Assembly: GCA_019009955.1 (NCBI GenBank)
Contig: CM032228.1
Location: 252,771,001-252,835,000 of the forward strand
Source of the DNA: Riptortus pedestris
Lineage: Eukaryota > Arthropoda > Insecta > Hemiptera > Alydidae
DNA: 64,000 nt
Direction: 5' to 3'
Shown: one piece after another, positions 56,659 to 64,000 of the stretch
Numbering within the stretch: the first letter of the stretch is position 1
Layout of the letters: every line of letters begins with the position of its first letter
Program-made: the position numbers and the translations under genes
Notes under the pieces: model-generated
What the model was told of the DNA's origin: nothing
The model's input: the letters and a program-made list of their open reading frames with translations, nothing else
The model's database searches: none

Positions 56659-59600
56659 GAGTCCAAAGATTAAAATAGCCCAACAAAATGCCCGGAAAAG
56701 GACTTTAGTAATGCACGAATTCTTCGAAATGGCCATCAAGAATGGCATAGACATAGCCTTAATACAAGAACCACCAACAAAAAGAGGAATCGTTCAAGGT
56801 ATTATTAATGGCCACAGGACTATAGGAGTTAAAGGTCATTGCCTTGAAGATGCCCCCGAAAGTGCAATAATTATTCTTAATCCTGATTATATCATTACAT
56901 TTAGGCAAGACTTATCTACCCGACACATCTCAGTTGCTAATGTACTAACTAATGAAATAAATTTTAATATAATAGGAGTATATGCACAATTCTCCCTCTC
57001 AACCGAATTAATACTTGCTCAGATAGAGAGGGCTTTGTCTTCCTTAAAGGGCAGTGTCGTGATCGGTGGGGATTTCAACGCCCACTCCATCCTATGGGGA
57101 TCGAAAATAACAGATAAGAAGGGTGAGCTTGTGGAAGAGTTTATAAACAGAAGCGGACTGTGTTTGCTGAATGATCCGACATCTCCCCCAACCTTCATTT
57201 CAACAACAGGAGAATCTCACATAGACCTCACTCTATCAACATTGTCCATCAACACGCAAATAGAAAATTGGAGTACCAACCAATGGACATCCAGCGATCA
57301 TATGACATTAACCTTCGATATAATCCTTCATAAACACTTCTCTACTGACAAACGCCTGAGATTCTCCACAAAGAATGTGAACTGGAGAGAACTTGAGAAT
57401 AATATGGGATGGCATGTCGGGAATTACGAGCAACTTGAACTTGAGGAAACTGTTACAGAGCTAACATCTGACATCTACTCTGCATGCCGAGAACAACTTC
57501 CTTTATCTGGAGCATGCAAGAAAAAGGGGATACCATGGTGGAGTAAACATCTCACACAGCTGAAAACCCTCTCTTACCGCGCCCGAAGGAAGTTTCAAAA
57601 AGAGCAACATCCTGAAAGACGAGAAACTCTTAAGAAATCCTATTATGAGGCTCTCCGAAACTTCAAAAGTGAAATAAATAAAGCAAAAATTAAATCATGG
57701 CAAACATTTATTGCAGAACAATGCAAAACTAACCCCTGGGGAAACCCATACCGAAATGCCTTATCAAAAAATTGCCTAAGTAAAATTTATCACTCTGTTA
57801 AATGTGATGCAGGTTACACTAGAAACGCTGCTGAAACTGTTCAGGAAATTCTAGAACATTGCTTTCCTCATGATGACCCCTCTCAAGATAGTCAGGCCCA
57901 AACTCTCTTACGTGCCAGTGCAAAAAATTTGCCTAATACTAGTGATATAGGGGCATGGGATATTCTGGACATAGAAATGGCAATAGATAAGGTCAAACCA
58001 TCAAAAGCACCTGGTCCAGATATGATAGAAGGCGCCGTTATTAAAAAATGCAAAAGTACTCTTTTGAGTACTCTGCATGAATTATATAATAGATGTCTAG
58101 AAGAAGGCGTATTTCCTGCTGCATGGAAAACAGCCGAAATAGTAGCAGTCTTAAAACCAGGAAGCAATGATATTTCTGCCAGTTCTTACAGACCAATTAG
58201 CCTTCTCCCAATACTTGGAAAAATTCTAGAGCGCCTGATACACAAGTCACTGGAACCATTAGTGATACGAGCACAGTCCCCCCATCAATTTGGATCGACT
58301 AGATATAGATCGTCGACTGACGCTATTCGTGCTATGTACAATTTGGCCAGTTGCTCTACTCAGAAATACGTGTTTTGCGTTTTCTTTGATGTCGCAGCAG
58401 CTTTTGATAGTTTATGGTGGCCTTCAATTCTACATGAGCTAAAGAATATAGACTGTCCCAAAAATATTTATAAATTATTACAGAACTACCTCTCGGATAG
58501 GATTTCTTTTATAAGACTGTGTAACCAAAAGATTACTAAACGGGCCCAACGAGGATGCCCTCAAGGCTCAGTACTTGGACCAATGCTTTGGAATCTGGTC
58601 ATCAACCCATTGCTAGTAAAATTAGAAGCAGAAGATGTCACACCTTTAGCCTATATTGATGACCTTGCAGTTGTCTACGAAGCCAACTCTCGAAATTCTA
58701 TCGAAGATAAAGCTAAAGCCGTGATAAATATTATGCTAGAATGGTGTGAAATTAACAAATTAAGGCTGAATCCCTCTAAAACAAAAACATTGCTGTTAAA
58801 GGGAAAAATTTCATCAAACTCACCTCCAATCGTCAAAGTGTGTGGGATAACTATCCGGCCTTCGCAAGAAGTGAAATACTTAGGAGTTGTGATGGGCGAA
58901 CGTTTCTCTTTTAACAACCACCTAAAAGAATTAAAGAGTAAAGTCTCCCTACGGTATGCGTGTCTAAATAAATTGGCAGGAACCACCTGGGGATTACACC
59001 ATAAAAATCGTGTTATCCTGTACAAAGCACTTTTCATCCCTATAATAGCATATGCTTCACCGGCCTGGGGAAATAGTCTGAGCAAAAAAGAGCGTTCCTT
59101 ACTTGTCGGTATTCAAAGACAAGCACTAATATTAATAACTAGAGCTTACCGAACTGTTTCTTCTGAAGCCCTTCAAGTCATTGGAGGCGTATTGCCCATA
59201 GATTTAGATTTAGAGTTAAAAATTGCAAACTATAATATAAAAAGAGGCTTACCTGCTAAAGTTGGTAGAGCAGTTTTTACAGCGACAAAAATAGACAAGG
59301 AATTGAAAAACAGAATGCGAAATGCTGCAATTGAAGAGTGGCAACGAAGGTGGGACCAATCTGACAAAGGGCGACTCACTCATGCTTTCTTTCCCAATGT
59401 GGAAAAGAGACTCAACGCAACCTGGTTCAAACCTGACTTTTGGTCAACACAGCTTATTTCGGGACACGGCAATCTGAATAAATACCTCAACAGGATCAAG
59501 AGAAGAGCAGACTCAAATTGCGAATGCGGTGAAGAAGAAAATGTTGAGCATATTATTTTTCATTGTCATCTCTATCATAACAAGAGAAGAAAATTAGCAG

Positions 59601-59719
59601 GAGAATATTCTTTGCTTGAATGGCCTCCCTCTACCCTGAACAAACTGGTGGAAACAGAAGACATCTTCTGCGCATTTAAATCATATGCTGCAGAAGTATT
59701 TAAACTAAAAAAACAATAG
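56648..59719 (+). CDS. LINE ORF2, endonuclease-reverse transcriptase
   Basis: A 1,023-residue enzyme that nicks target DNA and copies the element's RNA onto it. The N-terminus (to about 230) is an APE-type endonuclease: NARK near 14, QEP at 40-42, GDFNAHS at 141-147 and SSDHM before 220. The reverse transcriptase follows: KPSKAPGPDMIEG, SYRPISLLPILGKILE, QFGSTRYRSSTDAI, FFDVAAAFDSLWW, RGCPQGSVLGP and the catalytic YIDD at 669-672. The C-terminus has C958/C960/H968/C973, the CCHC-like motif seen in R1-clade proteins. There is no RNase H. No frameshift or stop is present, so activity is plausible. The start ATG is at 56,648; an in-frame TTG at 56,630 is less likely. Confidence 0.93.
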   Translation: MANKSPKIKIAQQNARKRTLVMHEFFEMAIKNGIDIALIQEPPTKRGIVQGIINGHRTIGVKGHCLEDAPESAIIILNPDYIITFRQDLSTRHISVANVLTNEINFNIIGVYAQFSLSTELILAQIERALSSLKGSVVIGGDFNAHSILWGSKITDKKGELVEEFINRSGLCLLNDPTSPPTFISTTGESHIDLTLSTLSINTQIENWSTNQWTSSDHMTLTFDIILHKHFSTDKRLRFSTKNVNWRELENNMGWHVGNYEQLELEETVTELTSDIYSACREQLPLSGACKKKGIPWWSKHLTQLKTLSYRARRKFQKEQHPERRETLKKSYYEALRNFKSEINKAKIKSWQTFIAEQCKTNPWGNPYRNALSKNCLSKIYHSVKCDAGYTRNAAETVQEILEHCFPHDDPSQDSQAQTLLRASAKNLPNTSDIGAWDILDIEMAIDKVKPSKAPGPDMIEGAVIKKCKSTLLSTLHELYNRCLEEGVFPAAWKTAEIVAVLKPGSNDISASSYRPISLLPILGKILERLIHKSLEPLVIRAQSPHQFGSTRYRSSTDAIRAMYNLASCSTQKYVFCVFFDVAAAFDSLWWPSILHELKNIDCPKNIYKLLQNYLSDRISFIRLCNQKITKRAQRGCPQGSVLGPMLWNLVINPLLVKLEAEDVTPLAYIDDLAVVYEANSRNSIEDKAKAVINIMLEWCEINKLRLNPSKTKTLLLKGKISSNSPPIVKVCGITIRPSQEVKYLGVVMGERFSFNNHLKELKSKVSLRYACLNKLAGTTWGLHHKNRVILYKALFIPIIAYASPAWGNSLSKKERSLLVGIQRQALILITRAYRTVSSEALQVIGGVLPIDLDLELKIANYNIKRGLPAKVGRAVFTATKIDKELKNRMRNAAIEEWQRRWDQSDKGRLTHAFFPNVEKRLNATWFKPDFWSTQLISGHGNLNKYLNRIKRRADSNCECGEEENVEHIIFHCHLYHNKRRKLAGEYSLLEWPPSTLNKLVETEDIFCAFKSYAAEVFKLKKQ

Positions 59720-60055
59720 GTTAATTATGTTATAAATGTAAGTTAGAAATTATATAAAGTGTTGCAATTTAATGTAAATAGAAAATTAAGTATAGTTTAA
59801 GATTTTATTGGAGTCCCGCTGTGCAGAGGCAGCGGCATTCCAATTGCGGGCGCCCTAAGACTTTTGCCGATTTTTAAATATTTGCTCACCACTCCACATT
59901 TTATTGAACTTAGGCTTGACCTCACTGCTCCTTTTCTGAGTAGTAAGGACGAGCTACTGTGACCTTTTCAAATTCGGGTTTCAAAATTTAAAAAAGAAAT
60001 TGGAAAGAACCGCTTGTATAAGGGCAGCCTTAAGGTAAAGCGGGGGTAAAGAAGG

Positions 60056-60092
<37 letters not shown>

Positions 60093-60410
60093 ACAATCTC
60101 CTTCGATCTCCAAGTTGAACCGCCAACGCAGCTAGTGAACTTACCTTCCAAATACGAATTCTACTTACAGAATTAATAGCTAGCCGAATAAGAAATCCGC
60201 TAAGGATTTATGCCCCAATCCAGGATGAGCAAATCCTTCTTCACTCGACTGGCTGGATAATTCCACCATTTATCAAGCCTAATTCCAATATTTCTTCTTG
60301 TTTCATTTAGTTTTTCAACTAACTCCCTTCATAGCTGCTTAAAATTAACCACGCTTATTTATAAAATATATTTCATTTTTTAATTAAAACAAATTGTTTT
60401 AATTTATATA
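60093..60410. other. Unassigned sequence after the LINE poly-A
   Basis: No repeat or gene recognised. Confidence 0.4.
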
Positions 60411-60415
60411 TTTGT

Positions 60416-60419
<4 letters not shown>

Positions 60420-60452
<33 letters not shown>
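60420..60452. repeat. TA microsatellite
   Basis: Simple (TA)n. Confidence 0.9.
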
Positions 60453-60457
<5 letters not shown>

Positions 60458-60549
60458 GTGTTTTTCTTCTCGGAGTTTTGGTCAATGTTGGTGAAATAAA
60501 TCTTAGTTTATGCCGATATTTCGAGAATATTTATTGCCAATTACAATAC

Positions 60550-60555
<6 letters not shown>

Positions 60556-60603
<48 letters not shown>

Positions 60604-60721
60604 GAATGGACCTCAATTTCGTCATCTACTGGGTAGGATCGATGGACATTTGAAGACATTTTTTGAAAATCTCTTCATGAGTACGACGTCAATAGCTGAT
60701 TTCCCTTGAAGGAAATATTCT
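60556..60721 (-). mobile_element. HINE copy 17, 5' part only
   Basis: TA tract, ATGGACCTCAATTTCGTC, GGATCGATGGACATTTG and a diverged palindrome (CCCTTGAAGGAAATATTCT). Confidence 0.8.
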
Positions 60722-60937
60722 AAAACCTCGCCTACCAGATTCGCCCAGAGAAGTATTACATGTGCACAGGGGATGGGGAATCTATCCAATAACCGCTTTT
60801 ATATTTTGCCGCTATTATATCGGAGGGGAGCAAGTCGAACGGAATCAATTTAACAGCATAGAATCGTAATGGAGGATTCAGACCAATTGCTCAACCAGTG
60901 GAAAAAGATCTAGAGAATTTCCTCACGCTAAGACGAA

Positions 60938-60985
60938 CTCCGTAACGCTGGGGCTGCGTTAACTAAGCAGATTTCCCACGTGCTT
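60938..60985 (-). mobile_element. HINE 3'-end fragment
   Basis: CTCCGTAACGCTGGGGCTGC followed by AAGCAGATTTCCCACGTG, the reverse 3' terminus only. Confidence 0.7.
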
Positions 60986-61031
60986 CCTGTATAGGCATTT
61001 ATAAAAATTAAATGTTCGTTGAGAACAAAAA

Positions 61032-61449
61032 GTCCGTCACGCAGGGGCTGTGTAAACTAAGAAGATTTCCCACGTGAAGTTATACAACAGAGAAATCTCC
61101 TTACGAGAGCCGAACAGTTACGGCAAATGGCCGAACTAGCTTTTGGCGGGAAATTCCGTCATCCGTTATCGGCCCACAATTAATAAAAATGCAAATATCT
61201 CGGTTAGTATTCAAGATAGAGAATAAATGTATAGAACAATATTTATAGTAAATTTAATTTACAATAAGATTGGTTATATACAGTTTTTTGATCCGACGTA
61301 GGGTAATGGAGATATCTCAAATGTTCGAAAATCCCCCCTCCCTCTGGTCTGATTTTAGCCATTAACTAACTTGACCTGTCTTTTTGCATAAAACGTTTAA
61401 ATATCGAGTTTGGTAACGATCAAACAAAAATTGCAACCGCTAGAGCGTT

Positions 61450-61496
<47 letters not shown>

Positions 61497-61614
61497 GAAT
61501 AGACCTCATTTTCGTCATCTCCTGGGTAGAATCGATGGACATTTGAAGAAATTTTTCGATAATCGCGTCATGAGTACGACCTCAATAGCTGATTTTCCTT
61601 AAGGGAAATCTGCT
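61032..61614 (-). mobile_element. HINE copy 19, full length, subfamily B
   Basis: From GTCCGTCACGCAGGGG to TTCCTTAAGGGAAATCTGCT with a TA tract at about 61,453-61,490. Closest in layout to copy 10. Confidence 0.9.
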
Positions 61615-62316
61615 AAAATTGGTATTTAGGCATCAAATAAAGTCCTTTTTAATATTACAGCCTATTGTTTAAAAGACATGAGTAGAATTCGGGTTTACTG
61701 AAGTCCGAAAACTGGAAAATGTGTATATCTCGGCAAATATTCAAGATAGAGAATAAATGTATATAACAATATTTATAGTACATTTAATATGCAATATGAT
61801 TGGTTTTATTAAACTTTAATATCCAACTTATAGTAACAGAGATATTTCGAATTATCGAAAATTTCCCCTCTACAACACCCCTTACCACTTGTCCGATTTC
61901 AGCCATTAATGAGACTTTCATTATACGAGATAAATGCAAGTATGTTCTGTTGATCCCCCCTTATTTTGTTCTTGGATTACCAACATTTAAGTAATTGAGA
62001 TTAAAATTATTCTTATTCATTACAAATTACAGCATTAGCTATAGTAAATAGATTTCAATAAAATTAATGTGTTGCATTCAGATATATTTCAATAATAGTT
62101 TTTCTTTCCGGTCTAGAATTGGGGTTGGCTGGCTTGATTGTTTACAATTCAGGAGCTTTCCGATGTAGAGTTATTAACTTGTAACTGAAAGGTTTCTCAT
62201 TACCGCTTCTATTTATTCACTTAATATTTGGTGGTGTTACCAGTATGTATATTTATCTATTGTAAACCTTCGCTTGGGAAATCTGCTTACTTTAAGGCAG
62301 CCCATGCGTGAGGGAC
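61615..62316. mobile_element. Two diverged HINE pieces in inverted arrangement
   Basis: 61,615-61,920 is a reverse subfamily A middle (TGGTATTTAGGCATC, ATATCTCGGCAAATATTC, TCCGATTTCAGCCATTAA). 61,985-62,316 is a forward 3' half ending GGGAAATCTGCTTAC then a degenerate hairpin and GAGGGAC. They meet head to head. Confidence 0.65.
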
Positions 62317-62640
62317 TTTATAGTTTCTCATTCAGACCGTATTGCATATTGTGTTTGAAATAAGGTGTTAGAGATCCTTGAGATAAATCACAGAGAATGG
62401 GAAAAATAGGATTTTGGTTTTGGTAAGAATTGCAGGAATTGGCTGAGAGATTTCTATAGGCTTAGCATTGGATATTGGATATCCCCGCTTATATTCCAAT
62501 TTATCTTGACTTTCACTTTAGTAGAAAGGTTGCCTATACTTTCATTCTATAGGATAGATATTTATATAGCGTTTATCTGGGGTGTATCATAATTAAGAAT
62601 CGTAGTGGACTTTTATCTATCTGTCTATATATATATATTT
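62317..62640. other. Unassigned sequence
   Basis: No feature recognised; a short TA run lies near 62,625. Confidence 0.4.
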
Positions 62641-62649
62641 AAAAATCCT

Positions 62650-63797
62650 TAAGGTCATCCAAAACACTGACCTAAGACTAGCAACAGGTGCCTTTCGAAC
62701 AACTCCGAGTATAAGCTTGTGTGCAGAAACCGGAGAACTTCCATTAAATCATCGACATTCATATAATATCATGAAATACAGCATAACAACACTTTCCAGA
62801 CAATCATGCCCTTACATTGAGTACATCACACCAAATCCAAACATGACTGATTATATTGATAATCCCAATTCGCATAAACCCTATCACTTCGGACTGTTTC
62901 AAACGCTACTTACTTACAACATTACGTTACCGAACATTTATCCCATACAACACAAAACAGCACCCTGGCTAATACATATAAAAACTACTCCTCCCTTAAA
63001 AATTCTAGAAATCTCTTCCTTACACTATAAACACGAGTACCGGAACATGATTACAGAAAACAAGACAAGACATTTCATACATGCAGATGGCTCGAAATAT
63101 GCAGGAAAATGTGGCTCAGCCGCCATAGTGGGGAACCAAGAACTAACGTGTAAACTACCGGACATAGCAAGCAATTTCACTGTAGAACTACGAGGCTTAC
63201 TTCTTGGACTGCAACACCTTACTAACGTACAACAAGACAACATTCATGTTTTTACTGACTCCTGCAGTTCTCTTCAGGAATTACTAACGAACTTACAAAC
63301 ACAAATGAATAAAGTAATAACTATTCATTGGATACCAGGACATGCAGACATCACGGAAAATATTTTGGCTGACAAATATGCAATATTAGCGACTGAACTT
63401 GACGTATTACAGCACACGATGCCATTAAACTTTAACTGCCATTAAAGAGAAGTCAACATAAAACGTGAAGTGCAATGGCGTCAGACAGACACAAAACTAC
63501 GAGAAATAAAAAACATTATTCGTGAATGGCTGTCAAGTAATCGGGACACTAGAAGAGTAGTTCTTGCTCGTTTGAGACACGGCCATTCACACAGGAACAC
63601 ACGGACACCTCATGACTAGGACTGAACCACCATTATGCACACTGTGCAATACACAACTAACTATCAAACACTTACTTACAGACTGCAGACTAATAACCGA
63701 CCAGACCTTATCCGCCAACCTATCAGAACTACTACACGACAACAGCCATCGCGACAATCATCAAACACCTCCAACACAATTAGAATTAGAATCTTAG
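62650..63797 (+). pseudogene. LINE ORF2 C-terminal remnant with RNase H
   Basis: An open segment from about 62,650 (VIQNTDLRLATGAFRTTP) runs to a stop at 63,443-63,445. RNase H motifs are clear: FIHADGSKYAGKCGSAAIV (first Asp), VELRGLLLGLQHL (Glu), HVFTDSCSSLQELL (second Asp) and WIPGHADITENILADKYA (His and last Asp). After the stop, frames shift, and the zinc motif CTLCNTQLTIKHLLTDC appears at about 63,630-63,690. The catalytic residues are intact but the 5' truncation and later frameshifts make the copy non-functional. Confidence 0.88.
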
Positions 63798-63980
63798 TCT
63801 TATAGAATTAGAATCTACTACCATTATTATCCACGGGAGAAAATGTAACCGTGCCCTGCGACCTTCGACTGTAGACATTTTAACATATTTTTCTTTTATA
63901 ATAAGGTGGCCATTTTTAGTTTTATGAGTAAGCGTGAATCGCTAAAATTGCGATACAGCTTAGCAAATAAATAAATAAAG
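62650..63980 (+). mobile_element. 5'-truncated I-like LINE
   Basis: Starts in the reverse transcriptase thumb region, continues through RNase H and a C-terminal zinc motif, and ends in the AAATAAATAAATAAAG tail at about 63,965-63,980. 5' truncation is the usual outcome of LINE integration. Confidence 0.85.
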
Positions 63981-64000
63981 ATTATTATTGAACTTCAAGC

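Larger units (their letters stand above)
54638..60092 (+). mobile_element. Apparently full-length R1-like non-LTR retrotransposon
   Basis: About 5.4 kb: a 5' UTR of roughly 670 bp, ORF1, ORF2 and a 3' UTR of about 340 bp ending in an A run of about 34 (60,058-60,092). The exact 5' boundary is inferred from the end of the GA repeat. Both ORFs are uninterrupted, making this the best candidate for an active element in the window. Confidence 0.85.

Noticed and set aside
58675..59085. Minus-strand ORF of 136 codons inside the LINE
   Set aside because: Antisense shadow of ORF2.

Overview
The window is AT-rich eukaryotic DNA, almost certainly from an arthropod and most likely an insect with a large, repeat-rich genome. 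The evidence is the presence of spliceosomal exons, non-LTR retrotransposons of R1-like and I-like type, Tc1/mariner and Merlin DNA transposons, canonical Helitrons, a tRNA-derived SINE and an arthropod-style C2H2 zinc-finger array. I see no bacterial-type genes, rRNA or functional tRNA. The species cannot be named from the sequence alone.

Layout. 0-8.5 kb: Helentron-like (HINE) copies around a 4.3-kb satellite built from 35-bp units. The satellite is bracketed by an inverted duplication and contains a foldback element. 8.5-18.5 kb: an unidentified terminal exon (9.5 kb), a decayed reverse-oriented Helitron, a 73-bp compound minisatellite (11.3 kb), a 17-unit 108-bp minisatellite with an open reading frame (14.3-16.1 kb) and a broken Tc1/mariner-superfamily transposon (16.4-17.8 kb). 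18.5-31 kb: the one credible host gene, a minus-strand C2H2 zinc-finger gene. It has a possible CRE-bearing promoter near 31.0 kb, a 5' UTR exon, ten small symmetric phase-1 exons (including one 9-nt candidate microexon) encoding acidic 'KEE' motifs, and a terminal exon with seven fingers. Its introns carry two HINEs, a Merlin transposon and a small MITE.

31-54 kb is a nest of Helitrons, HINEs, fossil LINE fragments, GA- and C-rich simple repeats and an inverted copy of the zinc-finger gene's 5' end (41.2-42.0 kb). A frameshifted Tc1-like transposon sits in the TA tract of one HINE (51.8-53.3 kb), and a SINE with a 12-bp target duplication lies at 53.8-54.1 kb. 54.6-60.1 kb is an apparently intact two-ORF R1-like LINE. 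60.5-62.3 kb holds more HINE pieces, and 62.6-64 kb a 5'-truncated I-like LINE with an RNase H domain.

Two element families dominate. The HINE family begins AGCAGATTTCCC, has matching subterminal inverted repeats, a central TA microsatellite and a 3' hairpin, and inserts into T runs without target duplication; about twenty copies or pieces are present. The Helitron family has TC...CTAG ends with a GC-rich 3' hairpin and an internal ~330-bp minisatellite. The zinc-finger gene appears to have grown by repeated in-frame duplication of an exon cassette. Those intronic duplicates also provide an empty target site that defines the HINE insertion precisely. The most interesting items are this cassette-duplicated gene, the inverted repeat that encloses its zinc-finger exon, its inverted promoter duplicate, and the nested HINE/Helitron palindrome at 43.7-46.1 kb.
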